Shown here piece after piece: positions 35,799-43,747 of a DNA stretch of 64,000 nt. The position numbers were made by a program, and so were the translations under genes. Under the pieces are notes generated by a model, which was not told where the DNA came from, searched no databases, and saw nothing but the letters and a program-made list of their open reading frames with translations. Within the stretch, counting starts at the first letter, position 1. The number at the start of each line of letters is the position of its first letter. Origin of the DNA: Flavobacterium sp. MC2016-06 (GTDB lineage Bacteria; Bacteroidota; Bacteroidia; Flavobacteriales; Flavobacteriaceae); the NCBI RefSeq assembly GCF_009711165.2, contig NZ_WMID02000001.1:186001-250000 (forward strand), written 5' to 3'.

Positions 35799-35830
35799 TA
35801 ATACACCAAAAAAACCAAAAAGCATTCATT

Positions 35831-36277
35831 ATGAAACTAATAATTCAAAAAACAATAATCTTATCTATTTTAGTGTTTACATCTTGTCAAAATAATAACA
35901 ATGATAAATTAAATGGAAAAAGTTTTATTGGATTTGAAGAAGATGTGTATTTCGATTCCCCAAAAGAAACATTTCAGACAGTATTAACTTTCAAAAATGA
36001 CAGTGTATTAGTAGTTAGAAATTCTATTTCTATAATTGGAAAAGATACTCTGAATTTAAAAAAAACAGAATATAGTTATCAATATAAAGGAATTGTAAAA
36101 AAAGAAAAAAATAATCTAGAATTTGTAGCTTTTGCATACAAATGTGGAGATTGTGGAGTTTTAGTTAATGTAGATGAAAAAGGAAATATAAAAGACGTTT
36201 TAGAGCAAAAAGATTACAAAGGTTCTGTAACTAAAAATGGATTAAAATTAAATGGAATTAATTTCAAAAGCGAATAA
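35831..36277 (+). CDS. Small lipoprotein (cassette 2)
   Basis: The protein has 148 aa with a lipoprotein signal (lipobox FTSC near residue 20). The mature part is beta-rich (VLTFKNDSVLVVRNSISIIGKD, FAYKCGDCGVLVNVDEKGNI) with a CxxC pair. No family is recognised. The cassette spans 35791-36411 and holds only this gene. Its first bases GTTAGCTG are the reverse complement of CAGCTAAC at 36284. Confidence 0.75.
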   Translation: MKLIIQKTIILSILVFTSCQNNNNDKLNGKSFIGFEEDVYFDSPKETFQTVLTFKNDSVLVVRNSISIIGKDTLNLKKTEYSYQYKGIVKKEKNNLEFVAFAYKCGDCGVLVNVDEKGNIKDVLEQKDYKGSVTKNGLKLNGINFKSE

Positions 36278-36283
36278 ATACTT

Positions 36284-36418
36284 CAGCTAACAGCCGTTAC
36301 AAGAGATTTGAGCATTTGGCTGAATTTAAAAATAGTTTTGTACTTGGAAAACTTTTGTATAATGGGAAAATCTCGCATCTTTAATCCCAAACCTCTTGTA
36401 GAGCCAGAACGTTGTGCG
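36284..36418 (+). repeat. attC-like recombination site 2
   Basis: R'' CAGCTAAC, L'' TACAAGAG, then CCCAAACCTCTTGTA as L' and R' GTTGTGCG. The TTTG/CAAA extension is present. R'' is the exact reverse complement of the start of cassette 2. Confidence 0.75.
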
Positions 36419-36471
36419 AGATTTTAGCGGAACGAAATGGAAATGAAGAATTTAACATCAAAATCTGAATT

Positions 36472-36999
36472 TTGAAATATCAACTAATTCGAACTTGTAA
36501 AGATTGTAAAAATGAGGACGCTTTTGAATTCACAAAAATTCAATCTGCATTTAAACTTTATGACTCAAATGAAATTTGGAAAAAAAATTGTTCAAAGTGT
36601 AATTCGCTAAATTGCTCTTCATTACATCATCCTTTTGTGAAATTGGACAAAGAAGTTTTAGACATTTGGGGAAATGACGAAAAACTATATTTGAATCCTC
36701 AAGACGAAGAAATAATTCTTGCAGAAATGCATTATTTGCCAATCATTCTAACTGCAATAAATGAAGGTAAATATTTGAATAGTAAGATTAACGTACTTAT
36801 TGAATCAATTTGTATTCTTTTATATGACAATACAGTAATATGTAATGATTTTAGCAAACAAGAAAATAAAGAAAGAGAAAAAAATGCCAAAATTATTCTT
36901 CCAGAATTAATAAAAATAAAAAACAAAATAAAAGAATCTGAAGAAAACATAATGGAATATATAAAAGTCGTAGTTTTTCCTCAAATTGAAATTAAATAA
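36472..36999 (+). CDS. Zinc-ribbon-like hypothetical protein (cassette 3)
   Basis: The protein has 175 aa. The start is TTG 36472, the first start codon after an in-frame stop at 36466, so an ATG start is not available. The N-terminus carries RTCKDCKNEDAFEF and a second pair NCSKCNSLNC, which could bind a zinc ion. The rest is helical with no known motif. The function is unknown. It occupies a cassette running from GTTGTGCGAG (36411) to the site at 37008, where CGCACAA matches 7 of the 8 expected bases. Confidence 0.65.
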   Translation: MKYQLIRTCKDCKNEDAFEFTKIQSAFKLYDSNEIWKKNCSKCNSLNCSSLHHPFVKLDKEVLDIWGNDEKLYLNPQDEEIILAEMHYLPIILTAINEGKYLNSKINVLIESICILLYDNTVICNDFSKQENKEREKNAKIILPELIKIKNKIKESEENIMEYIKVVVFPQIEIK

Positions 37000-37007
37000 A
37001 AAAACGA

Positions 37008-37143
37008 CGCACAAAAGCCGTTCCAATAAATTTGGGCATTTGGATAAATTTAAAGATAGTTTTGTACTTGGAAAATTTGTGCATAATGGAAAAAACTAGC
37101 ATATTTAATAACAAACCTCTTGTAGCGCCAATACGTTAGTGGC
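37008..37143 (+). repeat. attC-like recombination site 3
   Basis: R'' CGCACAA, then AAGCCGTTCCAATAAATTTGGG with a degraded L'' arm (CCAATAAAT instead of ACAAGAGAT). The right half is standard (CAAACCTCTTGTAGCGCCAA) and R' is GTTAGTGGC. The altered L'' may weaken folding. Confidence 0.65.
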
Positions 37144-37169
37144 TATATTGAAAAACCGAACGAAACCTA

Positions 37170-37637
37170 ATGAAAAAGACATTCTTTAAAACCTTTTTTT
37201 ATTTTTTTATAATTCTTTTGATAGCATGTGAAGGGAATAAAGAAAAAAAAACAGAAAAGACCGCCTATTGGGATGAAATTGTAATATTTACAAGAAATCA
37301 AAAAATCACTGTCAGACAAGATTCTGATACTGCCAATTTTGAAAATAGAATGAACACAAGAGGAAATTCTGAAAATGAAATTCTAAGTAAAAGTTTTTTA
37401 CTTAATAAGAAAGAACGTGATTCACTTCATAAATTTGTTTATAAAATGATTACCAAACCCGTTTTTACTGATAAAAATGCAACTTGTTATGCAGGTTATG
37501 TTTCAATCAGCTTAAGAGATAGAAATACAACTTTGGGTTGTGAATATAAGTCAGTTGGAGAATGGTCTACTGTTTCTTCAGAAACTCAGAAAATTTATAA
37601 ACTTCTTAGTGAAAAAATTGAAATTTCACGTCAATAG
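37170..37637 (+). CDS. Small lipoprotein (cassette 4)
   Basis: The protein has 155 aa. A lipoprotein signal has its lipobox at LIAC near residue 20. The mature protein is rich in Lys and Thr (EIVIFTRNQKITVRQDSD, RDSLHKFVYKMITKPVFT, CYAGYVSISLRDRNTTLGCEYKSVGEW) with two Cys that could form a disulfide. No family is recognised. The cassette starts GTTAGTGGCT (37135) and ends AGCCACTAAC (37644), an exact 10-base reverse complement. Confidence 0.72.
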   Translation: MKKTFFKTFFYFFIILLIACEGNKEKKTEKTAYWDEIVIFTRNQKITVRQDSDTANFENRMNTRGNSENEILSKSFLLNKKERDSLHKFVYKMITKPVFTDKNATCYAGYVSISLRDRNTTLGCEYKSVGEWSTVSSETQKIYKLLSEKIEISRQ

Positions 37638-37643
37638 AAATAC

Positions 37644-37787
37644 AGCCACTAACAGCCGTTCACTTTCGAGCGACAGGAAACCGAAAATAAACAGAAACGA
37701 AAATTGACATTTTACTTTTATACTTGACTGTTTAATATTCAAAAAAATATAAATTATGAAAATAAAATATATACAAGTTAGTGGCTA
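37644..37787 (+). repeat. Half attC site 4 fused to an attI-like end
   Basis: The left half starts AGCCACTAACAGCCGTTCAC, then differs from the other sites (TTTCGAGCGACAGG). No L'/R' half follows. Instead the 3' end of the leader (AAATATATACAAG) appears directly before GTTAGTGGCT at 37777, where cassette 5 begins. This looks like a junction made by deletion or by two arrays joining. Confidence 0.55.
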
Positions 37788-37821
37788 GTTAACTCAAAAT
37801 CAGATAAAAAAAACACAGAAG

Positions 37822-38235
37822 ATGAAATCAATTTTTATTTTTTTATTTCTTTTAATTGCATTATTCAAAAGTGATTGCCAAAGCAAAGGTCCAGTTGGAG
37901 AATATAAAGTTGAATTCTATGATAACTATACGCAAGGCTATATTATAACTTTTAGAGAAAATAACTATTCCAAAACAAACTCCAAAGGAGAAACTATTGG
38001 AAAAGGCGAAATCGATAAATACTTAAGAGAAAACGGAGAAGGCATTATTCATTTAAAAGATTATGCAATGTATATCCCAGCAGGAAAAATAGATAAAGTT
38101 GTGCATAAAACTTTTTCAACAGATTATACAGAATTTTGGTTTACCGAAAAAGACACCATTCAATTTGGAATCCATCATGAAAATAGTGTTCATATATCAT
38201 TTCAAACTGGAAGAATGATAAAGTTAAATAAATAA
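37822..38235 (+). CDS. Small secreted protein (cassette 5)
   Basis: The protein has 137 aa with an N-terminal signal (FIFLFLLIALFKSDCQ); the Cys at its end could also be lipid-modified. The mature part (GPVGEYKVEFYDNYTQGYIITF, SKGETIGKGEIDKYL, YAMYIPAGKIDKVVHKTF) suggests a small beta barrel like lipocalin-type lipoproteins. No clear family. The cassette runs 37777-38367. Its first bases GTTAGTGGCT and last bases AGCCACTAAC (38238) are reverse complements. Confidence 0.7.
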   Translation: MKSIFIFLFLLIALFKSDCQSKGPVGEYKVEFYDNYTQGYIITFRENNYSKTNSKGETIGKGEIDKYLRENGEGIIHLKDYAMYIPAGKIDKVVHKTFSTDYTEFWFTEKDTIQFGIHHENSVHISFQTGRMIKLNK

Positions 38236-38237
38236 CC

Positions 38238-38373
38238 AGCCACTAACAGCCGTTACAAGAGATTTGGACATTTGGCTGAATTTAAAAATGGTTTTGTACT
38301 TGGAAAATTTGTGTATAATGGAAAAAACTCGCATCTTTAATCCCATACCTCTTGTAGCGCCAGAACGTCATTA
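38238..38373 (+). repeat. attC-like recombination site 5
   Basis: R'' AGCCACTAAC, L'' TACAAGAG, L' CTCTTGTA, then GCGCCAGAAC and a changed R' (GTCATTA instead of GTT). The next cassette's start therefore does not match its own end, and this junction may have been altered. Confidence 0.7.
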
Positions 38374-38399
38374 ACAAGCTTAGCTAATAGAACGCATAA

Positions 38400-39083
38400 A
38401 TGAAAATTACGAATTTAATCTTTTTAATTCTTTTATTTTATAGTTGCGGAAATCGCACAAAAAATAACACTGAAAAAAAATTAGATACAGTTTCTATAAA
38501 AACAGACACAATTTCTTTGTCAAAAGAATGTGTTCAAAATGATACGATTACCGCTTCTGGTACCAAAATCAAATACGTATATAGAAAAGGGAAGTATAAA
38601 ATTTCTTACGGAGACAAGTATTACAATAGAATATATGATTCTTTGTATACTTGCGATTATGATAAAAACACCGGATTATGGGATTTTGTTCCAAAACTCC
38701 AATCAGAAACAAAAAATAACTTAATTTTCACGAACATACTTTGGACATCAAGCGGAGGTAATCCTGCCCCATTGGAGTATTATGCAATTGTGCTTCCCAA
38801 AAACAAAAAAGATAAAGGTTTTGAAAAAGATTTCTTCATTATTTGTCAAGAAGACTATTTAGTTTATGGAGACCCAGAAACTGAAAATATTCATATTATT
38901 AATTTAGAAACAAAGAAAACTCAATTAATTAAACTAAAACCTAAACCCGAGTTTGCGAGATCTCCAACCTTGTCAATTCAAGAGACAAATATTAAGAAAA
39001 ATACTCTTCATATAAAATATCAATCACTTGATAAAAATGACGAAGCTATAATTATTGAAACGAAATATAAAATTGGAATATAA
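38400..39083 (+). CDS. Lipoprotein of unknown function (cassette 6)
   Basis: The protein has 227 aa with a lipoprotein signal (lipobox FYSC near residue 16). A Thr/Lys-rich linker leads to a beta-rich domain (TKIKYVYRKGKYKISYGDKYYN, FTNILWTSSGGNPAPLEYYAIVLPK, FFIICQEDYLVYGDPETENIHIINLETKKT). No family is recognised. The cassette ends at the site at 39090, but its start (GTCATTA) is atypical. Confidence 0.72.
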   Translation: MKITNLIFLILLFYSCGNRTKNNTEKKLDTVSIKTDTISLSKECVQNDTITASGTKIKYVYRKGKYKISYGDKYYNRIYDSLYTCDYDKNTGLWDFVPKLQSETKNNLIFTNILWTSSGGNPAPLEYYAIVLPKNKKDKGFEKDFFIICQEDYLVYGDPETENIHIINLETKKTQLIKLKPKPEFARSPTLSIQETNIKKNTLHIKYQSLDKNDEAIIIETKYKIGI

Positions 39084-39089
39084 AAGCAT

Positions 39090-39226
39090 GCTACTAACAA
39101 CCGTTACAAGATATTTGGGTTTTAGGCTGAATTTAAAAATGGTTTTGTATTTGTAAAATTTTTGCATAATTGAAAAATCTCGAATCGTTAATCCCAAACC
39201 TCTTGTAGCGCCAAGACTTTGGTAGC
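39090..39226 (+). repeat. attC-like recombination site 6
   Basis: R'' GCTACTAAC, then AACCGTTACAAGATATTTGGG and the standard right half CCCAAACCTCTTGTAGCG. R' is TTTGGTAGC with T in place of the first G. R'' and R' pair apart from the changed first base and one G-T wobble. Confidence 0.7.
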
Positions 39227-39265
39227 AATATTTTCGTACCTACAAAAAATGACGTATAAATTCAA

Positions 39266-40282
39266 ATGACAGAAATCAAACTATACAAATCGAATTGGAA
39301 AGGAATTAAATTAATTGCTTTAGCATTACCATTCGTTATAATCGGAATTTGGATGATTTCTAAAGAACAAAAAGGAACTTTTGATTTTTATATGGGTTGG
39401 TTTATTACTTCTTTTTTCGGTTTAGGAATTCCACTTGGAATTTTTGCATTATTTGATAAACGTGCTCAAATAATAATTAATGAAATTGGAATTTTCGACA
39501 GAACTTTAAAACAAGGCATAATAAAATGGGAACAGATTATTGAAGTATATCCAATTGATATTCATAACCAAAAATTTATCTCAATAGTTGTTGACGAAAC
39601 ATTTGAATTTAAAAAAAGACGATACAAATGGGCGGAAAAACTAAACGAATTTGTTGGTGCGCAAAAATTAAATCTAAACTTAAGCCAAATAAAAACAGAC
39701 GAAATTAAGCTTTCTGTTTTAATCAATAAAATAGCTAATTCAGAAAAAAATGAAAGACTAAATTTCATTAGAACATTTTCAACAAATCAAAAATTAGAAA
39801 CAAATTTTGATTACCTGAATTTTTTATTTTATTTTTTTATTTTACTCGTTTCAGTCATCATATCGTTAAGCAATTTCATTGCGTTTATGTCAATAATGAT
39901 TTTAATGGGAATTTCTGCATTAATAGCAAAATGGTATACAGGAACAAATAACAAAACAAAACTTTATAAATATGCTAGAATTATGACATATTTAGGTTGT
40001 ATAAATATGGTTGTATTATTACTGATTTTTAAAATTTATGATTCAACTTCAAACAAAGTCGGAATAAAAATTACCAACGAAATTGAAACTTATAAAAGTA
40101 AATTTGGAAAATATCCAAACGAAATTAATAATATTCGTGAAAAACTAAATTTAAACTTATTTCAAGATTATATTGCAAACAAAATACAATACAAAAATGG
40201 CGGAAACGAATATAAATTAGAACTTGAATCTTTAAATCATAATCACAAAAAATTTGACAAAGAACAAAAGGAGTGGAATTAA
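39266..40282 (+). CDS. STM3941-like membrane protein (cassette 7)
   Basis: The protein has 338 aa. Two N-terminal hydrophobic segments (LIALALPFVIIGIWMI, FITSFFGLGIPLGIFALF) are followed by a PH-like stretch (IIINEIGIFDRTLKQGIIKWEQIIEVYPIDIHNQKFISIVV). This is the layout of STM3941-type proteins. A second pair of membrane helices (FLFYFFILLVSVIISLSNFIAF, YLGCINMVVLLLIF) precedes a C-terminal soluble tail with a possible substrate-type domain (EIETYKSKFGKYPNEINN). The role is unknown. It sits in a cassette starting TTTGGTAGCA (39218) and ending TGCTACAAAC (40286), which pair with one mismatch. Confidence 0.68.
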   Translation: MTEIKLYKSNWKGIKLIALALPFVIIGIWMISKEQKGTFDFYMGWFITSFFGLGIPLGIFALFDKRAQIIINEIGIFDRTLKQGIIKWEQIIEVYPIDIHNQKFISIVVDETFEFKKRRYKWAEKLNEFVGAQKLNLNLSQIKTDEIKLSVLINKIANSEKNERLNFIRTFSTNQKLETNFDYLNFLFYFFILLVSVIISLSNFIAFMSIMILMGISALIAKWYTGTNNKTKLYKYARIMTYLGCINMVVLLLIFKIYDSTSNKVGIKITNEIETYKSKFGKYPNEINNIREKLNLNLFQDYIANKIQYKNGGNEYKLELESLNHNHKKFDKEQKEWN

Positions 40283-40285
40283 TGC

Positions 40286-40422
40286 TGCTACAAACAGCCG
40301 TTCCAATAAATTTGAGCATTTGGCTGAATTTAAAAATAGTTTTGTACTTGGAAAACTTTTGTATAATGGAAAAAAACCACATCTTTAATCCCAAACCTCT
40401 TGTAGCGCCAGAACGTTGGCAG
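40286..40422 (+). repeat. attC-like recombination site 7
   Basis: R'' TGCTACAAAC with AGCCGTTCCAATAAATTTGAG (degraded L'' arm as in site 3). The right half CCCAAACCTCTTGTAGCGCC and R' GTTGGCAG are standard. Confidence 0.68.
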
Positions 40423-40427
40423 AAAGA

Positions 40428-40982
40428 TTGAAAAAAAAGAAGAAATTGGCAGTATGGCTTCAAATTATCGGAAAAAGAAAGCTTGAATCTTTAGAAAAAG
40501 AGAAAGAAAAAATAATAAAGATTATCAATACTATTAATCTTGATTTAGCCTTCTTATCACAATCGAAATATAATCCTGAAAATTGGAACGTAAGAAAAAC
40601 AGAAGAAAATGAATACTTTGAATATAATTTTGAACCAAAAAGTATTTCTAATTCAATAAGAATAATTTTTAACAATTCGGATTTTTTAGAATTTTCCGGA
40701 CCTTTTGATTTTTTTGGTGATTGGTTTCTACTTGGAGACAAATATCCAAAAGAAATTGCAGAAGGTTGGCAAAAAATCTTTGGAGAAATTTCTAAAAATT
40801 ATGGGATAACCGAATTATTCTATTTTTCTGAATGGTTTTTCGCAACTGAACTAATTCATAGTAATGAAGATGAAGAAAATGCTACAGAGTTATTTGAAAG
40901 GTTTGATAAATATAAAGACAATCAAAAAGTTTCATTGAATAATATGGAACATAATGAATATTATAAAGAAATATTAAAATAA
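40428..40982 (+). CDS. Hypothetical protein, possibly shortened (cassette 8)
   Basis: About 184 aa counted from TTG 40428. No ATG lies near the N-terminus, and the open frame reaches into the R' box at 40415, so the original start may have been lost by recombination. The protein is acidic and aromatic-rich (NLDLAFLSQSKYNPENW, FSGPFDFFGDWFLLGDKYPKEIAEGW, ITELFYFSEWFFATELIHS). No family is recognised. Unlike other cassettes it is not followed by an attC-like site but by a dispersed repeat and another attI-like leader. Confidence 0.55.
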   Translation: MKKKKKLAVWLQIIGKRKLESLEKEKEKIIKIINTINLDLAFLSQSKYNPENWNVRKTEENEYFEYNFEPKSISNSIRIIFNNSDFLEFSGPFDFFGDWFLLGDKYPKEIAEGWQKIFGEISKNYGITELFYFSEWFFATELIHSNEDEENATELFERFDKYKDNQKVSLNNMEHNEYYKEILK

Positions 40983-40987
40983 AATAC

Positions 40988-41118
40988 CAATCGCTCGGAT
41001 ATGCGCAACGATAGCGCGGAAATTCTTTCCGTGCCGTTCATATTAAAAAATTAGATTTTCTTTTTTAAATCTATTAATATATACTTTGCGGACACGGATT
41101 ACAAATTCGCGCGATCGC
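40988..41118 (+). repeat. Dispersed 130-bp repeat, copy 7
   Basis: This copy has both ends (CAATCGCTCGGATATGCGC and TTCGCGCGATCGC). It is inserted between cassette 8 and the second attI-like leader, inside the cassette array. Confidence 0.8.
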
Positions 41119-41153
41119 TTTTAAAAACAGGTATTTATACGGGATTTATTTTT

Positions 41154-41264
41154 TTATTAAAATCCTATTTTTGAATGTGAATAAATACTGATATTTATCA
41201 GACATATCCACCCAATTTAGAGTAGATAAGTCGGATATCGTCAGGCATATATACAAGTTGGCAG
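41154..41264 (+). other. attI-like leader, copy 2
   Basis: From AAATCCTATTTTTGAA to ATATATACAAG|TTGGCAG it is nearly identical to the block at 34515-34620, including ACTGATATTTATCAGACAT and GTCGGATATCGTCAGGC. It ends exactly where cassette 9 begins. Confidence 0.6.
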
Positions 41265-41295
41265 AAATTTCAAAAAAAAGACCAAATAATCAAAT

Positions 41296-41931
41296 ATGAA
41301 AACAAACTTTTTAACTTACATTAATTTAATGGGCTTCAATTATAATCAAATTGAAGATGACGAAATGGTAAAGCATCACACTCATGAAATTGATTTACTT
41401 AATATTTGTGGAGGTATTCCTATTGACTATGCTAATAATTACTTGTTAGATATCAATTACGATAATCATTCTTTTGAGTTAGCACTCAATAGTCCAGAAC
41501 ATAACGTTGAACGAACATTAAATATTAGAAATAAGTCGATACGTAATGATTTTATGCAAGTATATTCTACTGGATATGGAATTGGAACTAATATATTTAT
41601 AAATCAAATTATTCAAGCCCGAAAACTTGGAATAAAAGTGTTTTTTGTTTCAGCCGCTAAAGGTGCAACTTTTAATGGATATTACACTTGGGCGAGAATG
41701 GGTTATGATTTCATTTTTGACGAAGATAAAAATCAATTTAAAGAATTGATTTTTAACAATAGTAGAACAGAAACAAGCTTATTCGAATTAATGCAAACTG
41801 TTGATGGAAGGTCATTTTGGAAGACAAATGGATTTTGGTGGGAAGGACAATTTATGATACAGCCGGGCTCAAAAAACATTAACGCCTTAAACAATTATCT
41901 TATTCAAGCAGGAATAGGACTTTCACTATAA
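41296..41931 (+). CDS. GNAT-like-fold hypothetical protein (cassette 9)
   Basis: The protein has 211 aa, cytoplasmic. The central part (GYGIGTNIFINQIIQARKLGIKVFFVSAAKG, NGYYTWARMGYDF) resembles the acetyl-CoA-binding loop and following strands of GNAT-like proteins, including the GYYTW-R-GYD ending seen in some phage or polymorphic-toxin-linked acetyltransferase-like domains. Enzyme activity is not established. It overlaps by 28 bp, tail to tail, with a small minus-strand ORF. Confidence 0.58.
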   Translation: MKTNFLTYINLMGFNYNQIEDDEMVKHHTHEIDLLNICGGIPIDYANNYLLDINYDNHSFELALNSPEHNVERTLNIRNKSIRNDFMQVYSTGYGIGTNIFINQIIQARKLGIKVFFVSAAKGATFNGYYTWARMGYDFIFDEDKNQFKELIFNNSRTETSLFELMQTVDGRSFWKTNGFWWEGQFMIQPGSKNINALNNYLIQAGIGLSL

Positions 41932-42104
41932 GCGTTCAATTTCTCCGTAAGTTCTTCAGTAACTTGGCGTAGAGTTTTTTCTGAATTTTCAAGCACAAAT
42001 CCAACAGACTTCGGAAAATGATTTTTAACAGAATTAATCCCTTTACTTTTAAATAATGCAAAAGCGCTTCTGTTTTCTAATATAATTGCCTTATCACTTT
42101 TCAT
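41904..42104 (-). CDS. Small minus-strand ORF, convergent with cassette 9 gene
   Basis: The ORF has 66 aa starting at ATG 42104 (MKSDKAIILENRSAFALFKS), with a helical, charged C-terminus (LENSEKTLRQVTEELTEKLN). It is inside the same cassette but on the opposite strand, which is unusual for a cassette. It could encode an antitoxin-like partner of the GNAT-like protein, or be spurious. Confidence 0.42.
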   Translation of the reverse strand: MKSDKAIILENRSAFALFKSKGINSVKNHFPKSVGFVLENSEKTLRQVTEELTEKLNAYSESPIPA

Positions 42105-42157
42105 AACTTTGATTATTAAAAATATAAAGATAATGAAAAAATAATAAATAAAGAAAC

Positions 42158-42296
42158 TTCTGCCAACAGCCGTTACAAGATATTTGGGTTTTAGGCTGAA
42201 TTTAAAGATGGTTTTGTACTTGGAAAATTTGTACATAATGGAAAAAACGCGCATCTTTAATCCCAAATCTCTTATAGCGCCAGTACTTTACCAGTA
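42158..42296 (+). repeat. attC-like recombination site 9
   Basis: R'' TTCTGCCAAC, L'' TACAAGATA, right half CCCAAATCTCTTATAGCG, and R' TTTACCAGTA with T in place of the first G. With the preceding bases, GAAACTTCTGCCAAC matches the reverse complement of the cassette start GTTGGCAGAAATTTC (41257) in 14 of 15 positions. Confidence 0.75.
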
Positions 42297-42330
42297 ATTT
42301 TGAACGAAACCAGATAAATTAAGAAATTTT

Positions 42331-42840
42331 ATGACAAAATTATTACACAAGCATTTTAAAAAATATTCTGATTTATATATAATTCTCCTTACGGGTTTAT
42401 CTGGTTTTTTAGTATTTATATTCTTAAACAGAAAATTAGAATTATTAATCGCAATACTTGGATTTGGAATTTCCATTGCATTTAGTTTAAGACAATCTCG
42501 AATTGAAAATGACAAGATGTTTAAAGAATTATTCATAATGTATAATGATAAGTACGATACAAAATTCAATAAATGTCTTAACCAAATCGACGATGAAGTC
42601 TCAAAAAATCCAGAATATAAATTAACCGAGAAGCAAAAGCCTCTTGTAATTGATTATTTAAATCTTTGTGCCGAAGAATATCTTTGGCATACAAAAGGAA
42701 GAATTGATATAATCGCTTGGAATTCTTGGGAACGTGGAATGAAATATTATTTAAATATTTCGGCCATTAAATTACACATACAAAATGAAAAAAAGCAAAT
42801 TGATTCTTATTACGGAATATTTGAATACTTAAAATTATAA
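42331..42840 (+). CDS. Two-helix membrane protein (cassette 10, first gene)
   Basis: The protein has 169 aa. Two N-terminal membrane segments (YIILLTGLSGFLVFIFL, LELLIAILGFGISIAFSL) precede a soluble helical domain (FKELFIMYNDKYDTKFNKCLNQID, YLNLCAEEYLWHTKGRIDIIAWNSWERGMKYYL). This resembles the small membrane proteins of DUF4760 type, but I am not sure of the family. It shares its cassette with a 107-aa gene 49 bp downstream. Confidence 0.65.
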   Translation: MTKLLHKHFKKYSDLYIILLTGLSGFLVFIFLNRKLELLIAILGFGISIAFSLRQSRIENDKMFKELFIMYNDKYDTKFNKCLNQIDDEVSKNPEYKLTEKQKPLVIDYLNLCAEEYLWHTKGRIDIIAWNSWERGMKYYLNISAIKLHIQNEKKQIDSYYGIFEYLKL

Positions 42841-42889
42841 AAAGTGCTGATAACAGTAATTTAGAAAAAACCAGAAATTCATCATAAAA

Positions 42890-43213
42890 ATGGAAGTGAA
42901 ATTTGACTTAGTTAGAATTGGAAAAATTCGAAAAAACTCCCTCGCTGAAATGATTCTCAAACAAAATGTTGACTTTTTGAAAAATAGCATTCAGTCATTT
43001 TTAAAAGATGATTATATTAATTATAAACATAATCAAATTAGTCTGGAAATGATCATTCCTGGAAAAGGTTATAATATTAAAATAGCATTACGAAGCATTA
43101 AAGATGAGAATGTAAAAAAAGAATTAAGACGTAATTTCCCAAATTCAATTTATAAAGGTGAAGACTCAATTATTGATATGAATGCCCTCAACAAAGTCTT
43201 CGGTGGTTACTGA
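42890..43213 (+). CDS. Hypothetical protein (cassette 10, second gene)
   Basis: The protein has 107 aa, basic and soluble (FDLVRIGKIRKNSLAEMILKQ, MIIPGKGYNIKIALRSIKDENVKKELRRNF). No family is recognised. It ends 10 bp before the attC-like site at 43224. The double-gene cassette is bounded by TTTACCAGTA (42287) and TACTGGTAAC. Confidence 0.6.
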   Translation: MEVKFDLVRIGKIRKNSLAEMILKQNVDFLKNSIQSFLKDDYINYKHNQISLEMIIPGKGYNIKIALRSIKDENVKKELRRNFPNSIYKGEDSIIDMNALNKVFGGY

Positions 43214-43223
43214 GTAAAAAAAC

Positions 43224-43362
43224 TACTGGTAACAGTCGTTACAAAAGATTTGGGCAAAAATCTGAATTTAAAGATGGTTTTGTACTTGTAAAATTTGTGC
43301 ATAATGGAAAAATCCCGCATCTTTAAACCCAAACCTCTTGTAGCGCCAGAACTTTATAAGCA
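43224..43362 (+). repeat. attC-like recombination site 10
   Basis: R'' TACTGGTAAC (9 of 10 with the cassette start), AGTCGTTACAAAAGATTTGGG, right half CCCAAACCTCTTGTAGCGCC, and R' TTTATAAGCA with T for the first G. Confidence 0.74.
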
Positions 43363-43382
43363 ATTCTAAATATCGTTTTCAA

Positions 43383-43742
43383 ATGAAATATCTCTTTACA
43401 ATTCTAGTTTTATTATTAATTGTTTCGTGTAAAAGTATTGAGCCAAAGGAACTAATTGGAAGTTGGAAAATGCGTGACTTTATTGACCAAAGCGGACAAA
43501 ACGGAACTGACAAAACAACTTTTTATCACGGAGATAGTTTAGCTATAGAAATGTTTGCGAATAAAAAACTAGTTGAAAAACAAAATGGAAAGTATAAATT
43601 TGATACAATTTCAAATATTATTCAGATAGAAGTTGGAAACGCAAAAATATCGAATATTAAAGTGTTAAAACTAACTGATTCCGAAATGGAATTGCTCTAC
43701 GAAAAGCAGAAAAAAACAACTAGATTTATTCGAACCGAATAA
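43383..43742 (+). CDS. Lipocalin-like small lipoprotein (cassette 11)
   Basis: The protein has 119 aa with lipobox IVSC near residue 16. The mature part (PKELIGSWKMRDFIDQSGQ, ANKKLVEKQNGKYKFDTISNIIQIEV, ELLYEKQKKTTRFIR) has the GSW start and alternating strands of lipocalin-like domains. The cassette starts TTTATAAGCA (43353) and its end TGCTTATAAC (43748) matches in 9 of 10 positions. Confidence 0.7.
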   Translation: MKYLFTILVLLLIVSCKSIEPKELIGSWKMRDFIDQSGQNGTDKTTFYHGDSLAIEMFANKKLVEKQNGKYKFDTISNIIQIEVGNAKISNIKVLKLTDSEMELLYEKQKKTTRFIRTE

Positions 43743-43747
43743 ACAAC

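Noticed and set aside
35625..35825. Minus-strand ORFs starting in the attC-like sites (also near 40125-40463 and 42104-42266)
   Set aside because: They are the antisense translation of the repeated element itself (recurring FSIM-KFSK-KTIF), not independent genes.
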